Made by a program: the position numbers and the translations under genes. Positions 26,429 through 34,310 of a DNA stretch of 64,000 bases are shown here, piece after piece. The DNA is taken from assembly GCF_038002965.1 (NCBI RefSeq), contig NZ_JBBOOE010000001.1:4693001-4757000 (forward strand), read 5' to 3'. The first letter of the stretch is position 1; each line of letters starts with the position of its first letter. The notes below the pieces were generated by a model. That model was not told the DNA's origin and did not search any database. It was given only the letters and a program-made list of their open reading frames with translations. This stretch comes from Robertmurraya sp. FSL R5-0851. GTDB taxonomy: Bacteria > Bacillota > Bacilli > Bacillales > Cytobacillaceae.

Positions 26429-26607
26429 TTGTAAACCTGTAAACAGCTTGTAAACAAATGGCTTTTTGTATACGTAATTGTAAACAACCACGACAAACAC
26501 GTATACATATGATTAAACTAGGATGCATACACTTTTGTATACATGTAAACATAAAAGCATACATGTTGTTTACATTAAGTAAACATGTATACGACTTTTG
26601 TAAACAA
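26429..26607. repeat. Centromere-like array of TTGTAAACAA / TGTATACA repeats
   Basis: About 14 copies of an 8-10 base pseudo-palindrome TTGTAWACAW lie in 179 bases upstream of the ParM-like gene. TGTAAAC-type units are at 26429, 26437, 26448, 26478, 26543, 26579 and 26598, with one inverted at 26567. TGTATAC-type units are at 26466, 26501, 26535 and 26585. Looser CATAC variants are at 26525 and 26557. Spacing is about 10-21 bases. The region has no coding sense. By position and repeat density it resembles parC of type II partition systems, where ParR binds repeats and also represses the promoter. Confidence 0.75.
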
Positions 26608-26642
26608 AGAGCTTGTTTCAGGTTAACACCCAGTAACATTCA

Positions 26643-26672
26643 AAAAGGTCCTACTTCAAGTAAGACCTAATT
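26643..26672 (-). terminator. Terminator of the DUF3231 fragment
   Basis: On the minus strand AGGTCTTACTT / AAGTAGGACCT (one mismatch) is followed by TTTTTG, directly after the stop codon region. Confidence 0.75.
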
Positions 26673-26677
26673 TGTAT

Positions 26678-27115
26678 TTATGATTTGTAATAAGGAGGAA
26701 TGCGTAACCATTCCTTCTGCTCTAAGTACTGTTTTACTTGTAACCCTGCAAGTGTTTTTTTCATAATAATCTTTGAAAAAAGTAACCCAACGTCTGCTCG
26801 TATGGACTCTGTAAGGCCTCTTGCAGCGTATGCGACACCACTTGCTAAGTTATATGACATTAAGTTAGCTAACTCTTCATCATTTAATTTGGCACCCTCA
26901 GGTATATCACGAAAATCTCCTACAGGTTTTTCTGGTGTATTTTTTGGTAGTGGGACTCCTTCTTTTATTAAGAATTCTCTTAACTCGTCTCTGATGGGAA
27001 TATGTACGTTCTCCTTTGAATCCAAGATGATCCTTTTTAATTCCTCATCCTGAGCTAAATTGTACCCTAGTTCCTCGTTGCGCAATGACGTTTCCGTACC
27101 TAATAAAAAAAACAT
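26678..27115 (-). pseudogene. DUF3231-family protein, probably missing its N-terminus
   Basis: This 145-aa frame matches the DUF3231 pattern as I know it: an N-terminal helix pair LLGTETSLRNEELGYNLAQDEELK, GVPLPKNTPEKP, and a second half ending ESIRADVGLLFSKIIMK...WLRIPPYY. Family members normally begin some 15-20 residues earlier, with a helix containing HLW. Here the start ATG falls at the point where the upstream GMC oxidoreductase breaks off, and the two frames overlap by 16 bases. A deletion has probably joined the two genes. GGAG lies 8 bases before the ATG, so a shortened protein might still be made. The function of the family is unknown. Confidence 0.6.
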
Positions 27116-28457
27116 AAGTTCACTCCATTTCTATGATCAACTTCATCGTCTGTAGTGATTAGTACATTCAACGTTTTTCTGTAATTCAACATTAAATCTT
27201 TTAATTTGCTTCCAACAATTTGATGATAAGATTCCCATTGAGACTGTTCCTTTTCATAGATACTCCATCCAAATTGACTAATTCCATAGGAAAGAGAAGC
27301 TGTTAGTCCTGGGCTCATACCGACCGTTTGCAAGGAACCTAATCCTGGTATATCCAGCCTTGCACCACATGTATGTCCAATAAAAGGATGGATATCAGGC
27401 TCACCTAAGATAGACATAAGGTCTTTTTCATTAAAGATTCCCGTTACCCAGTCCATATAGTGGTTCGTTAACCCCTTACCAACCCATGGATTTTCAGGAA
27501 GATTAGAATTTAACCAAAGTCGCGGGCTCTCTATGCTACCTCCAGCAAGAACAACCACCTTTGCTCTTAATTCTTCCTCTTCTCCTGTCCATGTATCCCT
27601 AATTCGGACTCCAGTCGCCTGTAACTCTCGTGAATGACCGGTATCTGTTAAGATTTTTATGGTAAACGAATTGGGCCTAATCGTGACATTACCAGTACTC
27701 AAAGCCAATGGGATGTAACTAACGGTTGTTGATCTCTTGGCAACTTTATCTACGGAAGGGCCATGTGGACAACCATTTATACAATGTCCACAGAGGGTAC
27801 ACCCTTCCATCCACGATAATTGTTCAAGTGAAACATTTACATTATTAAGATTCTTATTTAAGGGTAAGATCGCGTTGGGCTGTGGACGATAGCCAGGCCT
27901 TGTAACATTTAGTGTGGAGTTTAGCTGCCAGCCTTCTTTTTTTGCTCCATAATAAAATAATTCTTCCTTTGCCGTTGTTGGTGCAAAGTGAACCGGTAAT
28001 GTGGCTTCTACTTTTTCATAATAAGGAATGAGTTCTCGATAGGAAAGGGGCCATACTTGGTCAATAGCTACTGAATATGCACGAGGAGAATTAGCTGTAT
28101 AGTGCTGTGTGGACCCTCCCACACCCGCACTTTGCCAAATAATTTGCTTATGTGGTGATAGGCGTACCCATGGTGCCCGATCTCTATTTGCTGGGCCCCA
28201 TCGAAATCTACCTGTAACCAAATTATTCATATTGTCTTCATACTTGTTTAGTTGTTGCCTATAAAGAGTAATATCTAAATCATTTTTTCGGAACTTTCTT
28301 TTTCCCCAGATTGAAGATTGGGACTCGGCCACTTTTGATTTCCGTACCATGGGCCCGCTTCTACAATTAATACCTTTAATCCCTTTTCCCCAAGCTCCTT
28401 CGCTATTACTGCTCCACCACCTCCTGCACCAATGACTATAACATCTGGATTAGACAT
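27100..28457 (-). pseudogene. GMC-family oxidoreductase, frameshifted and 3'-truncated
   Basis: The start (ATG 28457, ribosome site GGGGGAA) encodes the FAD-binding VIVIGAGGGGAVIAKEL and EAGPWYGNQKWP, but the frame closes at 28275. One more A in the A6 run at 28283-28288 (T on the plus strand) would join it to the long frame NDLDITLYRQQLNKYEDNM and onward. The middle has SAGVGGSTQHY and a cysteine cluster CTLCGHCINGC. The protein breaks off after DDEVDHRNGV, about 130 aa before the normal end, so the C-terminal catalytic His/Asn region is missing. The gene is therefore inactive whatever the status of the frameshift. Its partner subunit gene lies directly upstream. Confidence 0.85.
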
Positions 28458-28825
28458 GATGATTCCCCCGGTTCTGGTAAGCTCACCAAAGGTACTTCTA
28501 ATCTTTCTAGCAAATTGATTGCCTTTAACCGCTCACTACGTGACAGAGTAGAGAATACCCCTTCTCTAGAAAATTCCGTTATAATTCCTTTTTCTATGTA
28601 CAATAGTTGAATAGCAGCCATATCTAATAAATCTGCTGTCTGTTTTGACAAAGGGATCGTTACTCCTTGATTTCCTGTAGAAGGCAAAGTCTGATCCAAA
28701 ACCGCTATAACATACCCATAAATCACTTCATCCATTGGAGAAGCCTGCAGAATGGCGTCCACTGCAGCTTGGATGGTTATCCTGGTATGAACATCAGGTA
28801 TTTCACTGTTTAAAGGTTTTATCAT
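28436..28825 (-). CDS. Small subunit-like protein encoded with the GMC oxidoreductase
   Basis: This 129-aa, mainly helical protein overlaps the GMC start by 22 bases. By position it corresponds to the gluconate 2-dehydrogenase subunit-3-like partners that accompany GMC oxidoreductases in Bacillus. Visible segments are ITIQAAVDAILQASP, YGYVIAVLDQTLP and LDMAAIQLLYIEKG, followed by SREGVFSTLSRSERLKAINLLE. There is no Tat or Sec signal from the chosen start, ATG 28825, which has GGGGGAAGGA 3-8 bases upstream. Since the large subunit is broken, this gene has probably lost its function. The family call rests mainly on context. Confidence 0.6.
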   Translation of the reverse strand: MIKPLNSEIPDVHTRITIQAAVDAILQASPMDEVIYGYVIAVLDQTLPSTGNQGVTIPLSKQTADLLDMAAIQLLYIEKGIITEFSREGVFSTLSRSERLKAINLLERLEVPLVSLPEPGESSCLIQML

Positions 28826-29091
28826 GTCCTTCCCCCTTACAAACAAAAATCCCCATCCTCTAATTTTATTTGGGAACTTGAAAGTATAGACTACATAATT
28901 TGAGGAAGCAAAAACCCGCACCATCTTAGTAACGGGTTCGGCTTTCGAGTACAAAAACTATTGGGAATTGATGTCCTGAAAGTGGTAGATAGGTGTTTGG
29001 ATATTCAAGTTAGAAAGACCAGTTATCTGAAAGAAAACACACTGTTGTTATTCATTGTTGAATTTTTCGAGGAGGTATGGGAATTCATAGA

Positions 29092-29276
29092 CTGAGAAAT
29101 TCCGGTTACTCTGCATAGTAGGGCTCAAGAAGCAGATATAAGCGGAAATATTCCGATTAACTTCTCTATATATACCTAAATCTAAAGATTAGGTTCATAT
29201 AAACGGAAAAACTCCATTTATATTGCGGGAAATGTTGGTATTTCCCAAAATAAACGGAATCTCTCCGTTTATTTTG
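29092..29276 (+). repeat. Four-hairpin intergenic repeat, copy 2 (divergent)
   Basis: The gap 28826-29346 has no convincing gene. Its right part holds a divergent copy of the four-hairpin element: a degenerate first unit (ATTCCGGTTA, about 29097-29107), then TAAGCGGAAATATTCCGATTA (29139-29159), TAAACGGAAAAACTCCATTTA (29199-29219) and TAAACGGAATCTCTCCGTTTA (29251-29271). The last is a perfect hairpin extended by AAA/TTT. Unit order agrees with the copies at 33258 and 34682. The left part (28826-29090) shows nothing I can assign. Confidence 0.7.
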
Positions 29277-29346
29277 GGTTCGTTCTATTTTGTACTTCAC
29301 AACCGAACTACTTACCTTTTTAGGTACAGGTTTTACTTGTAGAATT

Positions 29347-30519
29347 TTACTCAAATGTCCCTTTCACTAAAGGAGAGCCCTCTGTCACCATTAGTTGACC
29401 TTTTGCAATAACCGTTTGAATCGTTAATGTTTCTTTATCTAAAATTACAAGGTCCGCATCCTTCCCTTTTTGAATATTCCCTTTTTGAGAAAGTTTGAGA
29501 ACTTGGGCTGGATTTGATGTAATCACTGTAATTGCTTGCTCTAGAGGGATTTTCTCATTTAAGACTGCATCCCTTACCTCCCGGAATAACGAATCCGTTT
29601 TCCCCACTTTTAGCCCTTTAAATTCACCCATTTCATCAAAATAAGGAAGACTTGCCTGCCCATCTGATGAAAAAGTAATACTACTAATAGGGATGTCATT
29701 TTCGAGCATTAATCTTAAACCTGTCAAACACTTCACTTCCCCTTCTTCTAAAAATTGAGGAATGGTACTAGTCGTCAGGTCGACATACCCACCCTTTTTT
29801 GCATATGTAATACCTGCAGCAAATAATTCTTTATTACGATTAATATGAGTAGGGTGGAAATGTCTCGCAGGAATTTCTGTTTTCTCAATTATCTCTTCTA
29901 GCAATGATAGTTTTTCAATTCCATCCCCTACATGGATTTCTATAAGTCCAGCCTTCCCTGATAAAATCCCACCATTTCTAGCTGCTGTGGCAATTTTCAC
30001 TATTTCTTCAAACGTAGGCTGAGAGGAACGATGATCAGAAATGGCAATTTCTCCAACACCAATAATTTTGTCAATTAAAATTAGATCATCTTCAATTCTT
30101 GAGGTTAATGTCTTGACTGGTACTTGATAAGAGCCGGTATGGATATAACAGGTAACACCTTCTTCTTCTAGTGCTCGAGCCTTTGCTAGAAGGCTTTCCA
30201 TTCTCCTGGTTGTACCATCCGTGCCGAGTACACCAACAAGGGTAGTTACACCAGACATCGTTATATCTGTTAACATAATTTCTGGGGTTCTTGTTTTGAA
30301 TCCACCTTCTCCACCACCACCAATAATATGAACATGAGAATCAATAAATCCAGGCACGATAAGTTGACCAGATGCGTCAATCACTTCGATAGGGACAAAG
30401 GAAGTAGGATTGTTTATTTGCTCCTCTATAAAAGCAATTTTATCGTCAGCAATGAGGATATCCCTTACTCCAAGATAATTCGGTGCATATACCTCTCCGT
30501 TTTTTATTAACTTTAACAT
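29347..30519 (-). CDS. iadA: Isoaspartyl (beta-aspartyl) dipeptidase
   Basis: This amidohydrolase of 390 aa splits isoaspartyl dipeptides that arise from damaged proteins. The metal site is visible as the N-terminal FIDSHVHIIGGGGEGG. It is followed by the substrate and bridging segments GEIAISDHRSS and LIEIHVGDG, then FHPTHINR with further metal histidines and FSSDGQASLPYFD with the catalytic aspartate. The C-terminal NPAQVLKLSQKGNIQKGKDADLVILD is the usual amidohydrolase closing strand set. AGGAGTG lies before ATG 30519. It appears monocistronic. Length and motifs are normal for IadA. Confidence 0.92.
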   Translation of the reverse strand: MLKLIKNGEVYAPNYLGVRDILIADDKIAFIEEQINNPTSFVPIEVIDASGQLIVPGFIDSHVHIIGGGGEGGFKTRTPEIMLTDITMSGVTTLVGVLGTDGTTRRMESLLAKARALEEEGVTCYIHTGSYQVPVKTLTSRIEDDLILIDKIIGVGEIAISDHRSSQPTFEEIVKIATAARNGGILSGKAGLIEIHVGDGIEKLSLLEEIIEKTEIPARHFHPTHINRNKELFAAGITYAKKGGYVDLTTSTIPQFLEEGEVKCLTGLRLMLENDIPISSITFSSDGQASLPYFDEMGEFKGLKVGKTDSLFREVRDAVLNEKIPLEQAITVITSNPAQVLKLSQKGNIQKGKDADLVILDKETLTIQTVIAKGQLMVTEGSPLVKGTFE

Positions 30520-30742
30520 AGCTCTTCACTCCTAACTGTAAGTCAATATAAGCACATAAGAACTTTAAGTTTAGTATTAGTTGAAAGTAAACTAGGACAG
30601 GACGATTATATGTTTATTGTACAAAAATTACCCCAAAAGGTGTAAATTTCCCTTCTCCTTATATAAATTAACAATTCTTCAGTAGGTATGGTAAAATTCT
30701 TGGTAACAAAGCAATAATACAATAAAAAGTAGGTGTTATAGA

Positions 30743-31369
30743 TTGTCCTCTGAAAAAGAAGTAAAGCTTTATTTTGTACGTCATGGTGAGACTCAATATA
30801 ATATAGAAAAACGTATGCAAGGGTTTTGTGATTCCCCGCTTACTGAACGCGGAATCACTCAAGCTAAGTCTGTAGGAATGGGACTAGATGATATTGAATT
30901 TACTGCGGTGTATACTAGTGAAAGCCAACGGGTCATTGATACAGCCAAGTATGCAGTTGGTCACCGAAAGCTTCCAACTAAGACAGATCCACGCCTGAAA
31001 GAAATGAACTTTGGTGTTTTAGAATCACTATTAGAATCAGAAATCACCGAGCGGTATGGAAATATACTCCAACAATTATTTACCCTTAACGACCTAAATA
31101 TGGCTGCACCAGAAGGAGAAAGCTACTCCCAGCTTTATACACGAACAACCTCAGTCGTTAAAGAAATCATCGACAAGCACAAAAATGAAGGCGGAAATAT
31201 ACTCGTTTTCTCACATGGAGTGACAATCGGCAACTATTTAATGCAATTAACAAAAATGAGTGATTATCCGCACCATGATAATTGCAGTGTTTCTGTAATA
31301 AAGTATAGCAACGGTGAATTTAGTGTAGAAACGATTGCAGATACTTCTTTTAGGGACAGGTATCAATAA
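30743..31369 (+). CDS. Histidine phosphatase (phosphoglycerate mutase-like) family protein
   Basis: This 208-aa cytoplasmic phosphatase-fold protein has the catalytic motif YFVRHGETQYN near the N-terminus (phospho-histidine in RHG), the following MQGFCDSPLTERG, the acid residue region LKEMNFGVLE and the second histidine in VFSHGVTIGNYL. The start is TTG 30743, with AGTAGGTG upstream and no ATG in range. Substrate is not predictable, since members range from phosphoglycerate mutases to phosphatases of nucleotides, sugars or vitamins. It is transcribed alone and followed by a perfect terminator. Confidence 0.88.
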   Translation: MSSEKEVKLYFVRHGETQYNIEKRMQGFCDSPLTERGITQAKSVGMGLDDIEFTAVYTSESQRVIDTAKYAVGHRKLPTKTDPRLKEMNFGVLESLLESEITERYGNILQQLFTLNDLNMAAPEGESYSQLYTRTTSVVKEIIDKHKNEGGNILVFSHGVTIGNYLMQLTKMSDYPHHDNCSVSVIKYSNGEFSVETIADTSFRDRYQ

Positions 31370-31374
31370 TATAA

Positions 31375-31410
31375 AAACACCTCTATACGAATGGTATAGA
31401 GGTGTTTAAC
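31375..31410 (+). terminator. Terminator of the histidine phosphatase gene
   Basis: A 14-bp perfect stem AAACACCTCTATAC / GTATAGAGGTGTTT lies just after the stop at 31369. Confidence 0.8.
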
Positions 31411-31429
31411 TACTTTATTTTCCTTACTT

Positions 31430-31621
31430 CTACCACTCCTCCAAATCACCACTATCCCACATTTCATTAAATGTATCACTCATTGATGAAGCTAATTCCG
31501 AATCACTTACGGTTAAGAGGACTTCCTGGTTATCTTCTGCAGAGTCTTTTGTGTAGTTAAAGGATCCTGTTACGACGGTTTTACTGGTATATTTAGTGCC
31601 TCTAACTGATCGAATATTTTT
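31430..31621 (-). pseudogene. Remnant of a phospholipase D-like nuclease (C-terminal end only)
   Basis: In the gap 31370-31771 one minus-strand frame reads IRSVRGTKYTSKTVVTGSFN and continues YTKDSAEDNQEVLLTVSD up to MWDSGDLEEW and a stop. The TGSFN-then-NxE/NQE-LL pattern is the closing part of a PLD HxK(x)4D motif region. Upstream the frame is blocked by two stops (TAG TAA at about 31622-31627) and no start codon exists, so only about 60 codons of a once larger gene survive. The rest of this gap holds only terminators. Confidence 0.6.
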
Positions 31622-31721
31622 TTACTATCCCTTCCTAGTTTTTTCAATTGGCAATCTCCTTTGACTACTATCTATTACACTTTACACCATCTAACTTAAA
31701 TGAAACTTAAATGGATATTAT

Positions 31722-31762
31722 TCAAAAAAAAAGATGATACATAGATTTGTATCATCTTTTGT
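31722..31762 (-). terminator. Terminator of serA
   Basis: On the minus strand AAAAGATGATAC / GTATCATCTTTT is followed by TTTTT, ten bases after the serA stop. Confidence 0.85.
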
Positions 31763-31771
31763 AAACAGGAT

Positions 31772-32971
31772 TTAAATAAAACGTACCGTAACAATACCTT
31801 CAATCAAGCCGATTTTTTCTTCTAACTGAGGAATAATATCACTCGTTACATTGTTATCAATATCGATCATTGTATAGGCATATTCCCCTCTACTTCTGTT
31901 CACCATATCTGCAATGTTTAAGTCATAGCTTGATAGAGCTGAGGTGATCTTTCCAACCATTCCAGGAATATTTTTGTGGAAAGCTGCTACACGTTGTTTA
32001 CCTGAATATGGAAGAGTAGCGTTTGGAAAATTCACTGAGTTTTTAATATTTCCAGTCTCAAGAAAGTCCTTTATTTGGCGCCCCGCCATAATCGCACAAT
32101 TTTCCTCAGATTCTGCTGTTGATGCACCAAGGTGTGGAACACAAATGGTGTTTTCCATTTTCAGTACATTTTCATTAGGGAAATCTGTGATGTATTGACC
32201 CACGATTCCTTCTTCAAGTGCAACTGCCAAATCTATTTCGTTCACTAGTTCTCCACGTGAGAAGTTTAGAATATGAACACCTGGTTTCATAATACTGAAT
32301 GTAGCTTGATTAAACATTCCTTTTGTATCATCCGTTAACGGTGTGTGCACGGTAATATAATCAGCGTTTGCAAATAATTCTTCAATGGTTAAAGCACGTT
32401 GGACTGTACGTGATAAATTCCAAGCAGTATCAACAGAAATGAATGGGTCGAATCCAATTACATCCATGTCTAAAGCAATGGCATCGTTCGCTACAAGTGC
32501 TCCAATGGCACCTAATCCAATAACCCCTAAAGTTTTACCCTTAATCTCTTTACCTACAAATTGCTTTTTCCCAGCTTCCACAAGCTTTGGAACTTGGTCC
32601 CCTTCACCTTCTAAGGTCTTTGTCCATGACACACCAGCAAAAAGATTTCTTGATGAAGCCATTATTGTAGTTAAAACCATCTCTTTAACGGCATTTGCAT
32701 TTGCTCCAGGTGTATTAAAAACAACAATTCCTTGCTCTGTGCATTTGTCGACAGGAATATTATTAACACCTGCTCCAGCTCTTGCAATTGCTTTTAAATT
32801 ACTACCGAAATCCATTGAATGCATATTAAAGCTACGAGCAATGATCGCATCCGGATTTTCACAGTCATTGTCGACTGCAAAGTTATCCTTACGGAAGACT
32901 TTTAACCCGCTTTCTGCAATATTATTTAATGTTTTAATTTGGTTCACTTTTTTTAATGTAATTGGGCTCAT
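31772..32971 (-). CDS. serA: D-3-phosphoglycerate dehydrogenase with ACT domain
   Basis: This 399-aa enzyme belongs to the D-isomer 2-hydroxyacid dehydrogenase family and commits 3-phosphoglycerate to serine synthesis. The NAD fold shows GKTLGVIGLGAIGALVAN (about 146-163). Substrate residues lie in IIARSF and ARAGAGVNNIP, and catalytic Arg, Glu and His are expected in LNFSRGELV, DFPNEN and CVPHLGAST. A C-terminal ACT domain (about 325-399, NIPGMVGKITSALSSYDLNIADM) suggests serine control. It is the shorter SerA type (about 400 aa), different from B. subtilis SerA of about 525 aa. It lies behind a ZTP-type riboswitch with its own terminator. Confidence 0.93.
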   Translation of the reverse strand: MSPITLKKVNQIKTLNNIAESGLKVFRKDNFAVDNDCENPDAIIARSFNMHSMDFGSNLKAIARAGAGVNNIPVDKCTEQGIVVFNTPGANANAVKEMVLTTIMASSRNLFAGVSWTKTLEGEGDQVPKLVEAGKKQFVGKEIKGKTLGVIGLGAIGALVANDAIALDMDVIGFDPFISVDTAWNLSRTVQRALTIEELFANADYITVHTPLTDDTKGMFNQATFSIMKPGVHILNFSRGELVNEIDLAVALEEGIVGQYITDFPNENVLKMENTICVPHLGASTAESEENCAIMAGRQIKDFLETGNIKNSVNFPNATLPYSGKQRVAAFHKNIPGMVGKITSALSSYDLNIADMVNRSRGEYAYTMIDIDNNVTSDIIPQLEEKIGLIEGIVTVRFI

Positions 32972-33001
32972 ATTGTTTCTCCTTTTTTATTATAAATTTG
33001 A

Positions 33002-33110
33002 ACAAAAAGAGGCAAGGGTTATAACCCTTACCTCTGCCCAGGCGAACGGCTACGACACCATGTGCTCCCTCGCGGTTATCCGCGTTTCGCCAGTTACACA
33101 TAGTCTTTTT
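33002..33110 (-). ncRNA. ZTP (pfl)-type riboswitch upstream of serA
   Basis: The minus-strand leader reads TAACTGGCGAAACGCGG...CCGCG, then AGGGAGCACATGGTG, and closes with GCCGTTCGCCTGGGCAG. These are the conserved blocks of the pfl/ZTP aptamer (CUGGCG, GGGAGC, and CCGNNCGCCUGGGC, which pairs back onto CUGGCG). It runs into a terminator, AGAGGTAAGGGTTATAACCCTTGCCTCT followed by five T when read in two halves (33004-33036). ZTP binding would normally turn on genes of one-carbon and purine metabolism. Serine is the main one-carbon donor, so control of serA makes metabolic sense. Confidence 0.82.
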
Positions 33111-33119
33111 ATTTCTTAT

Positions 33120-33148
33120 ATTCTAACAATTTATTCACTAGCCATCAA
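33120..33148 (-). promoter_or_regulatory. serA promoter
   Basis: On the minus strand TTGATG (33143-33148) and TAGAAT (33120-33125) are separated by 17 bases and lie just upstream of the riboswitch aptamer. Confidence 0.7.
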
Positions 33149-33257
33149 GCATAAAAATTTTCTAATTTATACTTTTCTTACAAATCAAACTTTCTTTATT
33201 TCTGATGAGGTTTTCTGTATATCAATGCACTTAAATAAATAGCGTATAAGCGAAATA

Positions 33258-33458
33258 CAAATAACCGGAGTTTTTCCGGTTAAATACAGAAAGGAGCTAT
33301 TTTTAGGGTGTATAAGCGGAGATTTTCCGATTAAGCTGACCAAAATCCCTCATTTTCACGTTTTTTGAGTCAATAGACGGAATTTCTCCGTCTATTTAAC
33401 CAATATTCCAGCCAATTTATAAATTAAGCGGAATTCTTCCGTCTATTAATCAGACTGG
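33258..33458 (+). repeat. Four-hairpin intergenic repeat, copy 3 (identical to copy 4)
   Basis: This 201-base element is identical, base for base as far as I could read, to 34682-34882. It contains four hairpin units: AACCGG/CCGGTT near 33264, TAAGCGGA/TCCGATTA near 33311, AATAGACGGA/TCCGTCTATT near 33372 and AAGCGGA/TCCGTCTATT near 33425. It has no coding potential and no clear flanking target-site duplication. It lies upstream of the serA promoter. Confidence 0.85.
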
Positions 33459-33534
33459 CTATTTAACTTGTTCTCCCAAGCGGTAAGAACGGATCCTCAT
33501 GTCCCTTATGCGGGAATCAGCATGTTTTTATCGA

Positions 33535-33733
33535 CTAGTTGGGAAAGTATTTTTTAACCGTCTTGTCACTTAACTTCAAATGCTGCTCGACTTCAATAGT
33601 AACGGCTACCACACTTGCTTTAAAAACATCCTCTCACCATGGGTGTGACCTTCTTGTAAGCGTCGCAACCTTTCACCAGTTCTTACCTGCAAATGACTTT
33701 TATAAAGGCTTGGTATTCTTCCTCAAATCCCAT
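33535..33733 (-). pseudogene. Degraded gene fragment with an RTGERLRRLQEGH-type N-terminus
   Basis: Between serA and the zinc-ribbon gene, a frame with ribosome site GAGGAG and ATG 33733 encodes GFEEEYQAFIK. It needs one extra A in the AAAA run to continue as SHLQVRTGERLRRLQEGHTHGERMFLKQVW, and then meets an in-frame TAG. The RTGERLRRLQEGH stretch is familiar to me from a small Bacillus protein with a DUF559-like endonuclease domain. Only its first about 45 residues can be followed. The remainder to 33535 (EQHLKLSDKTVKKYF in another frame) looks like a helix-turn-helix but cannot be assigned. Confidence 0.45.
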
Positions 33734-33848
33734 AGCATTTCTCCTCATAATCTATCAATTAATCAAAATTCGCTGACAAACCACAAATGATTTAGCTAAA
33801 TTTGAGATCCCCTCTATCCTCAATATCCTCTAAAGAAGAAGATTATAA

Positions 33849-34310
33849 CTATTCCTCAATCGGAACCATAAAATCATAATCTGGAACTCCATACTTCGCA
33901 AACATCTTTTCTCGATACTCTTCAAATGACAAATAAAAATTTTCAGGCGGGTTTCCAAATAGGATCGAAAATTCCCCGTTTTCATGAGAAACTAAGTAGC
34001 TTTTATCTTGGTTAACATTCTTGTCCATGATTTTTGATTTTAATTCTTCTAATTGTGCGTCTGTTAGACTACAATTCAAAATCACGTTTTCTCTACTTCC
34101 GTCTTTATTTACCAATATACACATACCGTGCCCTTCACTCGTCTCTTCCTTATATTCAATATTTTCTTTCGTATATTTCTCAATTACTTTGTTGTAATAA
34201 TAACCACATCTCATACAAAAGGTGTGCTGCTCATGAGTTTTGTAATAATAATCTTCAAATGCAGAACGTCCACAACATGGGCATTTAATAGCGTACATAT
34301 TCGATGCCAC
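33849..34310 (-). CDS. Hypothetical zinc-ribbon protein
   Basis: This 153-aa soluble protein has an N-terminal zinc ribbon, CPCCGRSAFEDYYY followed 17 residues later by CMRCGYYYN, giving two CxxC knuckles. It continues into an alpha/beta region with a charged, Glu/Asn-rich sequence and ends in YDFMVPIEE. The start is GTG 34310, which has GGAGATGA upstream. I do not recognise a family beyond the zinc ribbon. A terminator is not obvious. It stands alone between gene remnants and repeats, which suggests a recently acquired or strain-variable gene. Confidence 0.65.
   Translation of the reverse strand: MASNMYAIKCPCCGRSAFEDYYYKTHEQHTFCMRCGYYYNKVIEKYTKENIEYKEETSEGHGMCILVNKDGSRENVILNCSLTDAQLEELKSKIMDKNVNQDKSYLVSHENGEFSILFGNPPENFYLSFEEYREKMFAKYGVPDYDFMVPIEE

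Noticed and set aside
26429..26607. TreR-type operators, because the repeats resemble TTGTATATACAA
   Set aside because: The repeats have a shorter core (GTATAC or GTAAAC without the extra TA step), there are about 14 of them, and they sit before the ParM-like gene, not a sugar gene.
24532..26607. Integrated plasmid or prophage carrying the ParM cassette
   Set aside because: No integrase, replication initiator, phage structural gene or tRNA attachment site was seen between 24 and 27 kb. The neighbours are proline genes and an oxidoreductase locus, so the extent of any insertion cannot be defined.
32250..32275. A parS site within serA
   Set aside because: The CACGTG core is present, but the flanking arms (TTCTC and AGAAG) do not match the TGTT/AACA arms of parS.
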